From Diadophis punctatus similis (lineage: Eukaryota > Chordata > Lepidosauria > Squamata > Dipsadidae): a DNA stretch of 64,000 nucleotides. Positions 10,581-21,166 of this stretch are shown here, piece by piece. Position 1 is the stretch's first letter. Every line of letters begins with the position of its first letter. The stretch lies in the NCBI GenBank assembly GCA_023053685.1, contig JALIGW010000004.1, positions 86,127,249 through 86,191,248 on the forward strand, in the 5' to 3' direction. A program made the position numbers and the translations under genes. The notes beneath the pieces were generated by a model. It worked only from the letters and a program-made list of their open reading frames with translations, searched no databases and was not told the DNA's origin.

Positions 10581-12189
10581 GAGAACACCCCAGAAATAGG
10601 TGAGAGCAGACCAAAATCAGGATGATTGCCAGCATACCAGTTGCTATGGAGTCAGTCTACAGGGGAAAAAATCTATTTTTTCAGGTAAAACATCTACACC
10701 TATAGAGTATCCTTATGTGCTCTTTTTGTACTCACATATTGTGATGTGCATCTGGGCAAGAGAAAACAGGAAAAGAAACCAAGCAATGATTTCAGCTCTT
10801 TGAAGGCTCTGTGAGATTCCTTCCTAAGTTCTCTCAAATCAACAGCAAGGACTCTACCAAGGTTATAGGAGAATGTTATCTAGGAACTATAATTCACCCA
10901 TGTCTGGACAATTCTACAGATATTCTGAATCATCTCTACCCTGGACAGCTTTTATTCCTAAGAATTGTTTCTTAATGTTTCCCAAAACTCCATTTTCTTG
11001 ATAATACTGCCCACGCTGTTCTCAGCCAGGGACCACGGTGGTTTTCAGACGGAGGGTGTTTCTTCTCCACGGCAGTGCAGTCCTTCTGAATTTTGAAAGT
11101 AACTCTTGTCATCCATCTTAAATCATCTCCACTTCTCACCAAGACTACCTCATTGTTTCTTCTAGAATTCAGTCCCCAAATGATTTGCCACCTAAGTTGC
11201 CCTTTTCTGGATCACTTTGAGTTCTTTGGGCTCTTTCCTGAAACGAACACTCTCAATATTCCGGATGCTGCCCTAAACTCTTGGTAGCACTTGGTACCCC
11301 GAGTAAAAGGGGGACCCACACAGAGAGAGAACTAGGGGGGTTGGAGAAGTCAAAAATATCCAGATGGTGGCCAAACCGTGTGAACCAAGCCCTGCTCTTT
11401 TGCGGCTGTATTGTAATATATATATTTCAAAAAGACAAAGCTTTAGTCGCATGACTGTGGCCACCCATCTTGACCTTCTCTTTGGGGACATCCCTGGTCC
11501 CCTTAAACCAAATGTGTCTTTTCATGAAATTGGGCTGCAGATCCCCATTTTTGGCTTCAGGGGGAAAAAAATAAATGCTTCACGGTATTGCGGATGGGCA
11601 GATCATTCAACCTGGACTTCTCTGGAGCATCTACATGCCTTGGAATCCGAAACCTCAACCAACTCCAACAGTCCACACTAAAGGTGGAAATAATAAGCTG
11701 TTCTTTCAATGCCTCCTCAGATGTTTTGGGGGGCTCCATCTTTTAAAGGTTAAACCTATTCAGCTGTGATCCTCACGGACATCAAAGCCCTGAGAGCAAA
11801 CTGTCCGTTGCCTTCCTGATGGGGATGTTAGTACCAAGTTGTAGCCTTATTGTTACCCTTTTTCGAGTCTAATTGCAAAACACCAAACAACAGTGACTAG
11901 TCTGATACAAAGTTTATACGTCCTTTGAGTTGTTGTCATTTTATGACTAACTCATCCCCTCCAACTGTTTTCCTTGCTGTTATATAACTTTTCTGAAAAG
12001 AGACTTTCATCCTTTTGTCTCGGTTTAACTTGAAATCCTCCATTTCACAGGTTGTTTGGAGGCAAAGGAGCAGAAGGTCTTTTTTCCCAGTTTGTTCCAG
12101 AAACTGTTCAGCACAGAGAGTATTTTTTTAAAAAAGCTTCTGATAAAGATATAAGCCAAGATGGAAATATGTATAGAAATATCATTTCA
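10581..12189. other. Unassigned flank
   Basis: No gene, terminal repeats or recognisable retroposon ends are seen. Short open frames here have no recognisable domains and are treated as chance. Confidence 0.5.
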
Positions 12190-12466
12190 GTCTATAGCAG
12201 GGGTCGGGAACCTTTTTGACTAAGAGAGCCATGAAAGCAAAAAATTTGGAAATTTATTTCAGTGAGAGCCATATAATATATTTTAAAAGTGAATTCAACT
12301 AAATGTCAGTATAATAAGCCTCTGAATTTATTCTTTTAAATAATGTTGTTATAACACTCACCATACGGGGCACGGGGCGGGGCACGCAGGATGGGGTGCC
12401 GGGTTGCAGGCCGGCAGCGGCGGAGGGTGGCTTGAACTCGCTTCCCGCTGCGGACCGCGTTCACGC

Positions 12467-13078
12467 GCGGCGGCGGCAGCAAGCCGGGAGCGCTCGCCTG
12501 GAATTGGAATCAGCGAGCAGCTGGGTATCGGGGCTCTTCCCCCGCCTTCTCCATCCTCCAGGGTCGCCACTGCGGGGGTTCCGTCTCTCCGGTGGTGCCT
12601 GCGTTGGAAGGGAAGGGGGGGAAAGAAAGGCAGCCTGCGGGGCTTGGCACGGCTGGGAGTTGCGAGGTGGCGTAGCAACCGGGCTGTTCCTCCGGGTGTG
12701 CTAAAGTGCTCGAGTTTTTTCTCTCACACACACACATGCACAACCTTCCAACGACTGGGAAGTCGTGCTGGGAGATCCAGTCCAACCCGGTCGTTGGAAG
12801 GTTGTGCATGTGTGTGTGAGAGAGAAAAAACTCAAGCACTTTAGCACACCCGGAGGAACAGCCCGGTTGCTACGCCGCCTCGCAACTCCCAGCCGTGCCA
12901 AGCCCCGCAGGCTGCCTTTCTTTCCCCCCCTTCCCTTCCAACGCAGGCACCACCGGAGAGACGGAACCCCCGCAGTGGCGACCCTGGAGGATGGAGAAGG
13001 CGGGGGAAGAGCCCCGATACCCAGCTGCTCGCTGATTCCAATTCCAGGCGAGCGCTCCCGGCTTGCTGCTGTCGCCGC
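12467..13078. repeat. Long near-perfect inverted repeat (arms about 289 bp)
   Basis: The left arm (about 12467-12755) and right arm (about 12790-13078) are reverse complements and are separated by about 34 nt. The two strands therefore encode the same chance peptide over more than 60 residues (for example SWVSGLFPRLLHPPGSPLRG on + from the left arm and on - from the right arm), which shows that the arms have almost no differences. Visible differences are few, such as CTCGAG against CTCAAG near the loop. It lies wholly inside the hAT element at 12198. Confidence 0.93.
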
Positions 13079-13182
13079 CGCCGCTCACCCTTCAACAGCC
13101 AATCAGCGTGGGGCGCCGACAGCAGCGACGTCATCTCTCTGCGCCCGCCTTGCAGAGAGAAAGGCATGGGTGGGTGTTTTAA

Positions 13183-13233
13183 GGTGACCAGATGTCCCGA
13201 CATTGTTTTAAAAAATCGGGACGTCTGGTCACC
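13183..13233. repeat. 51-bp palindrome flanked by TTAA
   Basis: GGTGACCAGATGTCCCGA on the left pairs with TCGGGACGTCTGGTCACC on the right around an AT-rich loop. TTAA stands directly outside on both sides (13179-13182 and 13234-13237). It could be a tiny MITE nested in the hAT element, or simply part of that element's sequence, since TTAA is itself palindromic. Confidence 0.7.
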
Positions 13234-13341
13234 TTAATTAAAACAAGTGAGAATATTTTGTTTTATCTGCGAGCCATATGCAATCATCAAAAGAGCCACA
13301 TCTGGCTCGCGAGCCATAGGTTCCCGACCCCTGGTCTATAG

Positions 13342-14239
13342 GGTATTTTTAATGACACAGCTCACACTGCCAACCTACACATTTTTTATTTAAACTGGTT
13401 CAAGAAAACATCACATTATTAAAAGTTTGCTCTGAACAATTTTCCTGAACAATCTCCCTTTACTCCCCACACCTGTTTCTACCAGGTTCCCTCACCTCAA
13501 TTAGGTACCAATCAGTTTGGGGACCTCAGATTGATTTACACCAATTACCTGCCTTTAACTCATTGTATGGTCTCTTTTGGTTTGCACACTCTTGTGCGCA
13601 CACACACACACAATTAAAGTGTTGGAACCAATCTTTCAAATATTCCACACCAGAGAAGTCCTCATTAAACAGATTTTCTCCCTCGCCATCACGCCTAGGA
13701 AAGAGATCAGCTACAGAAAACACTTGTGGTAACGACAAGCTGTTATATAATTTTTCTGCAGAATTTTTCAAGATACTAATCATGAACAAGCAGCCTGGAA
13801 GCAGCTGGGGAGGTTGGGTGGTGAGGGGAAAGAGAGGCACCCAATCAAGCACAGCTGTTGGGCTGAGACTGGAGGAGGGAAGCCATGGGGGGAACTTTGC
13901 TCCCGACCCGCCTCGGCCCTTCCTCACAATCCTCTCGGCCAACGGGCTTAACCGTGATTAATGAAAAATGCAGCCAGTTAGTTTGCTTAACTGGCTAAGC
14001 TTAGTTAGATTTTGTGCAGGTCTTTCTCTGTGTGTGTCTCTGTATGTTGTGCAAATCCAGTCTGCGGTTCCAAATATTCCTGTCAGTCCAGAAAATGGAT
14101 TTATTCAGAAACAATGTTGAGTGTTTAACTATTATTTAATTTAGCTGTTAGTTTTTTTTATCATGCTTTTATTACTGTATATGTAACACAAGGCAGCGAA
14201 CATATCTAATACTCCCTCCTCCTCCTCCTCCTCCTCATC
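13342..14239. other. Unassigned flank
   Basis: Contains a short (CA)n at 13600-13612, and a (CTC)n run at about 14214-14236 next to the SINE below. No gene is seen. Confidence 0.5.
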
Positions 14240-14395
14240 TTCCTGACAACAACAACCCTGTGAGGTGTGTTGGGCTGGGAGAGAGGGACTGACCAAAGTC
14301 ACCCAGCCTGCTTTCATGCCTAAAGTGGGACTAGAACTCACAGCTCCTGGTTTCTAGGCCAACTTCTTAACCATTCATCACACAGTGATGGATTG
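14240..14395 (-). mobile_element. tRNA-derived SINE (MIR/CORE-like body)
   Basis: On the minus strand a tRNA-like head (AATGGTTAAGAAGTTGGCC, then GAGTTCTAGTCCC as box B) is followed by GGGTGACTTTGGTCAGTCCC and CTCTCTCCCAGCCCAACACA. The copy at 54120 has the same order of segments. The family resembles MIR/CORE SINEs of amniotes. Confidence 0.7.
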
Positions 14396-15752
14396 CACAC
14401 CCATTGCTGATTCTCCCAAGTATTAAAAATAAAATAAAGAAATATTTGGGAAACTGGGAACTAAATTTCTTGCTATCTGAAATAAGCTAAAAGCTGAGGC
14501 AGGACTTGGGAAAGAGGGATACTCAGAGGCCAATTAGACATCACCAGCAACCAGGTCTTCCGTGTTATAGTTTCTAGTAAGAGCAGGATTGTAAGAAGGG
14601 GAGATTTTCATTGGGGCTGCAATTTAACAACAGCAGATTTAACCCTTTCTTCAAAAACGCCCTGCCCCCAAATCCTGCTGTCAAGCTGATCTTGATGCTA
14701 ATGGAGACGTTCTTTTGAGGGGGGGGGGAGGAAAGGGATTAACCTTTCATCTCCCTGTCCTAATGAAAATCCATGGGGTTGCATGTTCCCAGGAAGGGGA
14801 AGGAGGAGTTGGACCATCCATTTCGTTAAATAATCCGCAGGCATCGCTGTCTCCATATTTCCAAGACAAAAGTCCCCCAGTTCCTGGTGAAGATGAGATG
14901 TGGATCCTTCTAGAACTCCTGGAGTAAGTTCCACCCAGCTCTTTATTTTCGGAGGCAAAGCCAAAGTAATTAAGTCGGTGCTGGCAGCTTAGCTGGAGCA
15001 GACTTTAATTTCAATGAACTTCAACTTGCAACGTGCGTCTCACTCATCTAAATGTAGGCAAACACGGTCCCTGCTCCGTCCGCTAGGCCTTCATTCCACG
15101 TTGGTGGCTTTCTCTTTTCCTCCGGAGGGTTTCGGTGGCAAGGATGGTTTTCTGAGTCCAGCCAGGCTCCCCTTCCTCCTCTCTCTGCCCTTAGGAAACA
15201 CTTGGCAACCAAAGGTGCCTTATCTAGCTTTGAATGCGGAGCATCTGCTGAAGAACTTGACTGAGGTGGGGCAGAAGAAAGGAAAGTTTCTGCCCCCCTG
15301 TGGTCTAAATTATTTAAAGCTAAATATACTGCAGCTTTCTTTCTCTTTTGACGAGGCTCCATCATTAAAATCCGGGGCTTATTCCATTTTGTTAGATCAC
15401 CAAAGTTTCCTCTATCCCTTTGCTTCATCTCACAATCAAGAGACTCTTGTTTTAAGAAACGGTTGCCACCTGAAAACAGGGACTTCGACCAACGTGTTCA
15501 GTTTTAAAAGAATTCCAAAATCTTCCTTTAAAAACAATTATGATCTCAAATCCACTGGGTTGAGGGGGGGGGAAACAATTTAAAAATTGTCTGGCATAAG
15601 TTGGTTTGAACCATCAGGATTATGAGCTGAAACTACTTACAGCTACTTGTCTGGTTGCTGAAATTGGATAAAAATTGTGTCCAGATGACCCAGGCAAGGC
15701 GGCTTCCTCTCCACCCCTACCCCCACCCCCCCTCCCTTTTCTATGTTGCATC
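14396..15752. other. Unassigned flank
   Basis: The longest open frame (15014-15583, + strand) has no signal peptide, domain or family resemblance that I can see and is regarded as chance. No repeat ends were found. Confidence 0.5.
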
Positions 15753-15760
15753 CTATAGAA

Positions 15761-16088
15761 CAGTGGTTCCCAACCTTCCTAATGCCGCGACCCACGCCCC
15801 GTCCCCACACCCCCACCATGACCCACCCCGCCGCCACCATTTGGGTTCTTTTACTCTCTGCGCATGCACAAAGCATGCTGCACATGCGCAAAGCGTGCTG
15901 CGCATGCGCAGATGGTAAAATAACCCAAATGACGGCAGCGGGATGAAGCGCGATGGGGGCACGGGTTGTGGGGCGCAATATGGCCAGGCTTGTGGCAGTG
16001 GGGGGGAGCTGAGGATGCCGGGGCGACCCCTGGGAAATGGTCGTTCGACCCCCCAAAGGGGTCCCGACCCCCAGGTTGGGAACCGCTG
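15761..16088. mobile_element. SPIN-like hAT MITE, 328 bp
   Basis: The left end CAGTGGTTCCCAACCT and the inward-read right end CAGCGGTTCCCAACCT form a 16-bp inverted repeat with one mismatch. The target duplication CTATAGAA (15753-15760 and 16089-16096) is perfect. The subterminal ATGCCGCGACCC on the left and GGGGTCCCGACCCC on the right are the signature of the SPIN-type hAT group. The interior has repeats of TGCGCATGCGCA type. There is no transposase. Confidence 0.92.
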
Positions 16089-16096
16089 CTATAGAA

Positions 16097-17074
16097 GGTC
16101 AAGTTATTGCAAGAAGGTAGTAACTTGTTTGCAGGGTGAGTTATGACCTCTTTGAATATGTGGGGAGAAGGGAGATACCTTCCCTCAGGGAGCTTCTATG
16201 TTTCACTTGTTAAGGAATGTTTCAATGAACCAAAATTCCAAGATTTGTGTATGGTTTGGATCACAACCAGGGCCTTCAATTCTACACAGAATTAGACTAT
16301 ATCTCAAACTCTTTGCTAAGCTGGTATAGTGGGGGGGGGATCCTTCTTCACATGCTATGTTTCCCAGGAACCTAGTGGGTGGTTTTAGACAGTTTCTCCG
16401 TGCTTAACCCTGTCACGGACCGCACAGGTGTGACAGAGCACTGTACAAAATAGTAGGAGAGGTGTTTAAATGATGGGATGCTTTGGAGCAATCTCAGGCT
16501 GGGTCCAGACTCCAGAGGGCCCCTGAGGTACTTTGGAAACCAGGCAGGATGTCCCCTGACCTCCCAAATGACGGACAAGCTCCTCTGGACACCAGTTATT
16601 CCTGCTTCAAAAAGGAAACCAAGGAAAGTTCTAAATCGCCACAGAAAAAGGCCAGAAGAAGGTCTTCTTCTCAAGGACTCTGCTGTAGCCTTTTTCTTTT
16701 GGGTATGGTTCAGGTTATGCCTTTTTCAGGGAAGGCTTAACTTTAAAAAAAAAACACATTAAAACATCAGCCTTTTGTAGGGAAGAAGAACAAAAAATGA
16801 AAAAGGTGAAAATAGATTTATATTACTGCCAATAATGCCTAGTATCCAAGTGTGTTAGGTCTGTTCTAAGAAATTCTTCCCTAACTTAGTCTCCTCAACT
16901 TCCTCTGGGCCGAAAGTGGAAGCCTTCCTGAAGCCAGGCTCACTCCCGGCGGCTTCACAGTCAGCTCACTCTAGTTTCTTGGCAACAATTTCCCATCTTT
17001 CCCTTCTCGGTTTCTTGTTTCTTGTTTTGACTTCCCAATCTAGTCTGGTGCCCCAAATGTCCTGTTGGTCTTCC
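16097..17074. other. Unassigned flank
   Basis: No gene or repeat boundary is recognised. Short open frames show no domains. Confidence 0.5.
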
Positions 17075-17130
17075 AAACAGGCCTGATCCTGCTTAGCTTT
17101 CTGAGATTAGCCAAAGTCAGCAGTAGGTTG
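17075..17130 (-). mobile_element. 5S-rRNA-derived SINE fragment
   Basis: On the minus strand, GGCTAATCTCAGAAAGCTAA followed by GCAGGATCAGGCCTG matches the 5S rRNA box A area (TCTCGGAAGCTAAGCAGGGT). The copy is diverged and lacks the 5' third of 5S. Confidence 0.55.
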
Positions 17131-17770
17131 CCTGGTTGCGACGCCCATAAATTCTCACCCCAAAGAAGATAATGAGAGATTAACTGGAAGGCTGTTAGGA
17201 GACAAGTTAGGGAGAAAATCCTTCATGCTTGAGAGGCTCCCCGATTGAAGATGCTCCAGTCTTTTTTTCAATGAGCAGAATTCTCTCTGTCCCCCACGAA
17301 CAGAAAGGCTGCAGCCACAATGGACTGAAATCTCCCTTTGACTCTCTTGGAAGGCTGACAAGATGCTAAATTTTATTTCGGCCATTGGCAGCGTGGAGAA
17401 AAGGATTCGGGCTCAGGCCCAACGGTGGGGCCCCTTTGGGGCATGCTCTGCATTGCGTCCCAACACAAAAGTGTGATCTGCTGGGGCCCCTCTGCAAATT
17501 ATCTCCGTGGGTCAGAGGGTTGCTCCCTCATGCCTGCCTCCATGGGAAAGAAAGGGGCAGCGTCTCTGGTCATCTACCAGGGCTAAACCCTGGCTCCAGA
17601 ATGAGCACCGAAGCCCAGAAAGGCAACATGGATGGGAATGACCAAAACTAACATGTCTGGACTCACCATGGATCTTGTTTGCTCAAGAGTGACACCAATC
17701 AATGGAACGGCTCTGTGTGTCAGATAAGAAGTTTGACAGCGATTGTGGATTCAGCTCAGGAAGGAGGGGG
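17131..17770. other. Unassigned flank
   Basis: No gene or repeat ends were recognised. Confidence 0.45.
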
Positions 17771-17945
17771 GCTCATTGGGGTCCTTGGTGCCCTCGGAGC
17801 CCTTGGCTCTTTTCTTGCAGGCGTTTCATGACCCAAACTAGGTAACATCATCAGTGCTAGAAAAGAACCAAGCTCAGAAAGCGCCGAAGGACTCTCATTT
17901 CAACCCTGAGCTACAGATATTCTCCTTTATTAGAAGGAAGTCTGC
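17771..17945 (-). mobile_element. PLE-like tail in palindromic form
   Basis: Two arms, about 17771-17818 and 17858-17899, are imperfect reverse complements (GCAAGAAAAGAGCCAAGGGC against CTAGAAAAGAACCAAGCTCA). They enclose the hammerhead-like core described separately. The right flank runs into CAACCCTGAGCTACAGATAT and TCTCCTTTATT, which recurs at 34174-34206 and marks the same repeat family. Confidence 0.7.
17814..17860 (-). ncRNA. Hammerhead-ribozyme-like motif
   Basis: On the minus strand stem I is CUAGCA with UGCAAG (A-U, C-G, G-C, one mismatch, U-A, C-G). The core CUGAUGA is intact (rc of 17848-17854). Stem II is UGUUACC...GGGUCA with ACC/GGU pairing and a bulge. GAAAC follows (rc of 17823-17827). 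Stem III is the minimal AC/GU type, but the cleavage triplet reads GCC instead of GUC, so self-cleavage by this copy is unlikely. The class is known from Penelope-like elements. Confidence 0.5.
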
Positions 17946-18267
17946 AGGGAGAGGCCTTCGGCCACTTTGCCATGCTTGGGTGGTGCTTGGTTAAAACGTT
18001 TAAGTGTCAGGGAGAAAGTGCTTTCCTGTTGCTTCCTAAATCAATCATTAAGTCCTTGCTGGTGTACCCACCCCTCTCCTAGAAAATGAAATGTTTTAGG
18101 AAATATTAAAAGGGAAGAATGTTTCCCCCTAAAAGAGAGGCAGAAACTTAAATTTAAAGTTTAAATTTAAAAAAATTGAACTTTAAATTTTAAATTTAAA
18201 TTGGGAAATTTAAAAAGCTACTCCATGTTGTTTGGCATCCAGACTAAAGTAAACTAGACTTGAGGGC

Positions 18268-18268
<1 letters not shown>

Positions 18269-18298
<30 letters not shown>

Positions 18299-18525
18299 CT
18301 TCTTCTTCTTCTTCTTCTTCTTCTTCTTCTTCTTCTTCTTCTTCTTCTTCTTCTTCTTCTTCTTCTTCTTCTTCTTCCTCTTCCTTCTTCCTTCTTCCTT
18401 CTTATGTCTTCTTTCTTCTTTTTTCTTCTTTTTTCTTTTTTCTTCTTTTTTCTTCCTCCTCCTCCTCCTCCTCCTCCTCCTCCTCCTCCTCCTCCTCCTC
18501 CTCCCTCCTCCTCCTCCTCCTCCTG
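18269..18525. repeat. CTT / CTC triplet tract
   Basis: A pure (CTT)n of about 36 units (18269-18377) passes through imperfect CCTT/TTCT sequence into (CTC)n (about 18455-18525). The whole 250 bp is polypyrimidine on the + strand. Apparent poly-Lys, poly-Arg and poly-Leu frames across it are artefacts of the repeat. Confidence 0.97.
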
Positions 18526-20095
18526 GTATGTCCATAAAGTCACCAGGAGCTGATTTCATTTTTTTTCCTACCCAAACTTGCCCTAGTTTAATTGTCTTCC
18601 ATGTTCAAAATATTTTCCAGCACTATAGATTGTAGAAACAGTTTGATAATGGGATTTAATTTTAACACATGGATGCCCGTGTTCTTTTACTTGAGAATCA
18701 ACCATCTTTTAAATGTAAAGCATTAACCATCTCTCATAAGTATCTTTTGAGAGAGAATAGCAGAATCCTAATATTTTGCAGAATTTGAAATATCTGCAAA
18801 TCCTGTGTTTCATTCTTTCATTCATTCAAAACATTTATGTAGCCACTCATCTTTCGACCAACTCTGTGGGCCTTCCAATCAAAAAATTAAAAGACTTATA
18901 GTATAAAATCATATTAAAACTATAAAACTAAACCAATTAACACACTAAAAGCAACCAAAACCTGGTGCCAAATCAACCTTAGTGTGCAATTATCCCGTCT
19001 TCTCCCAGTGCTTGGGTTTATAGACTTAGTTATGGCTCCCATCTCGACTTTTTTTTAAATCTATCCACTTTCATGGATGGGAAATGGCACCCCCTGGAGG
19101 CTGCTGCCAATATGCCATATACAAAAATTGGCAGGAATCTGCACAGGAGGTTCCATAAAACAAGATCTGGGTTTTAAGAGGATTGATAAAAGTTAGTCAC
19201 CTCTCTCAGGGAAGACACAGGCCTGTCTTGGTTCCCGTTTAAAAACAAGGGATGTTTTTAAAGACTAGTGAAAATTGACCCATTTGTCTCTGCACACATC
19301 TGGGCATTTTTCCTGACATCCACAGAAGATAAAATACGGATCATGGGAAAAGCACAAGACATGTGTCCTTTAGGGTTAGGGTTAGGGTTAGGGTTTGGAC
19401 TGGTATCCCCCATAATCCTTAGCCCGTCTAAATAGCCACGGGGCATGCTGGTCAGAAATTGTACCAGTTTAACCAGGTTGGCATGCTAATGTTGAAGCCA
19501 AACACCTGGAACCAGGCACCAGGTGGATGGTGGTTGAAGGTTTCCAGGTTCTGAACCTTCAGAGCATCAGTTGCATTGCGTGGTGGATGGTTGCAAGAGA
19601 TTCATATGCTTTATTTTGCAAATCTTTCAACAACGGGCACCCCAACCTTTTCGTGAGCTGGATGGTCATCTCGTTTCTTCCTGGGACCCCCAAAATATTT
19701 GCCTCTTTCTAAACCTAGATGGATCAGGGTCTAACGTTTTGTGGTTTGCTAAGCTTGTTTATAGCCTGGTTGCAATATTCTCTCTGTTGTGTAGGCTTTT
19801 CTTTAAGAACAATCAAATTGTTTGTACAGCTTTGCAACCTTGAGGAGGGAAGTTGAAAAAAGATGTTTTGAATCAGGAGAAGTTGCCTGCTTATGTGAGC
19901 AACCTTGTGACTGATGGAATCGCTACATAACTAGACTAAAACATATGTAGATTTTGGAACAATAAACATGTTTAGAAGAAAATAGGATTCTTGCATACTT
20001 GATGATGCCGTGAATCATTTAGAAAAACTGGGGATCCCAAAATAGAAAATTCTGCATTAGACCTGATGCCGTTTTTCCCTGGGAGTCCCTCAAGC
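18526..20095. other. Unassigned flank with a short telomere-type run
   Basis: Four exact TTAGGG units lie at 19370-19393. AT-rich DNA and scattered chance frames make up the rest. No gene is seen. Confidence 0.6.
19370..19393 (+). repeat. (TTAGGG)4 interstitial telomeric repeat
   Basis: There are four perfect vertebrate telomere units, followed by a broken unit (TTTGG). This is a short interstitial site, not a chromosome end. Confidence 0.95.
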
Positions 20096-20188
20096 AGAGT
20101 TTCTCAATTTGGGTAGCTTTAAACTGGGTGGACTTCAACTCCCAGAATCCCCCGGCTTAGCTGATTAATGTTGCCAAGATCAAGAAAC
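20096..20188. mobile_element. Degenerate hAT-like MITE
   Basis: The left part CAGAGTTTCTCAATTTGG with GACTTCAACTCCCAGAATCC resembles a common amniote MITE whose right end should mirror it; the right part reads GTTGCCAAGATCAAGAAAC. No clear 8-bp duplication was found, so the ends are approximate. Confidence 0.4.
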
Positions 20189-20935
20189 ATGGAGCTAGTC
20201 TGGCTGCCTTCTTCTTCTTGACATCTAGGCTTCAGCTGTGAGATTTCTTGGTGCCCCACCCCCACCCCCATAATCATGCCCAACTCCCCTTAGTTTCTGG
20301 GCCCAGGTGAGGCCAGCCCAGTGCTGCCACCTAGTGAGTGGAGGGAAACGCACAACCTAAACAGCCCATTGAGTGTCATTAAAAGCTTTCATTAAAAGCC
20401 TTGTGTTAAAAAAAGTTTGGTTGTTTGCTGTGGTGCATTAACACAACTCTTGTCTTATAAAATAAAATAATAATAAAGGAAAACAAGGATCCCAGCCCCC
20501 ACCCTGCGTTTCCCATTGGAGCAATGAGGCTTGTCATAACCGCAACAGGTTGCAAAAAAGCCTTGTTATGCCAGTAAATCACAGTTCACACTCTCAGCAA
20601 CCCCTGCAAAATCACCAGCGCCTCTTCCTGCACCTCTGGGTGTGCATGTGTGCTCTGCCTTGAAACGTTTATTGGCTCTGCCTTTCCCTCTTGGAGCCAA
20701 GGATGGGGAGGGGGGAGGGGAGGGCTTTAACGGGGCAGGGAAAGAACTTGGGAGACTTTCCTGTCCAACTTATTAGACCGACTGGATTCCGTCTCTCTGC
20801 CTTGATGGGACTTTTTGCCAGGAAGGCTGGCTCAGACTTCAGGAAAGGAGCCGTGGGGGGAGGGGGGGGCTCTGCTCAGCTCACCCTCAGTTGTCCCTGC
20901 TGGAGTTTGCAGCCTCCTTTAAACGTCTTGTGCGG

Positions 20936-20941
<6 letters not shown>
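20189..20941. other. Promoter-distal flank
   Basis: GC content starts to rise from about 20690, with G-runs. I see no TATA box, coding exon or repeat ends. Confidence 0.5.
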
Positions 20942-21016
<75 letters not shown>

Positions 21017-21039
21017 GAGAGAGAGAGAGAGAGAGAGAC
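20942..21039 (+). repeat. (GA)n microsatellite
   Basis: Pure GA runs from 20942 to about 21009 and then becomes imperfect to 21039. It lies about 900 bp upstream of the semaphorin start codon. Confidence 0.97.
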
Positions 21040-21045
21040 TAGGAT

Positions 21046-21072
21046 GGATAGATGACAGATGATAGATAGATT

Positions 21073-21164
<92 letters not shown>
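21046..21164 (+). repeat. (GATA)n microsatellite
   Basis: The array is essentially uninterrupted from about 21072 to 21164 (roughly 23 units), preceded by imperfect GATA/GATT units. GATA arrays are abundant in snakes (the Bkm-type repeat). It directly abuts the CpG island. Confidence 0.97.

Positions 21165-21166
<2 letters not shown>

Larger units (their letters stand above)
12198..13333. mobile_element. hAT transposon, 1136 bp, non-autonomous
   Basis: Both ends are CAGGGGTCGGGAACCT, a perfect 16-bp terminal inverted repeat, and the element is flanked by the 8-bp duplication GTCTATAG (12190-12197 and 13334-13341). The outer 100-150 bp are AT-rich with AAGAGAGCCATGAAAGC-type sequence near the left end and GAGCCACATCTGGCTCGCG near the right end. 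The interior is very GC-rich and is dominated by a long inverted repeat. No transposase domain is seen, so an autonomous partner is needed for mobility. Confidence 0.95.

Noticed and set aside
12396..13203. Paired identical peptides on opposite strands, which could suggest two divergent paralogous genes
   Set aside because: They come from the two arms of one inverted repeat inside a hAT element and have no domain.
15014..15583. A 189-codon + strand frame in the 5' flank
   Set aside because: No signal peptide, domain, splice context or family resemblance; the minus strand also has a long frame here, as chance would give.
18244..18559. Frames encoding poly-Lys, poly-Arg and poly-Leu
   Set aside because: They are translations of the CTT/CTC repeat tract.
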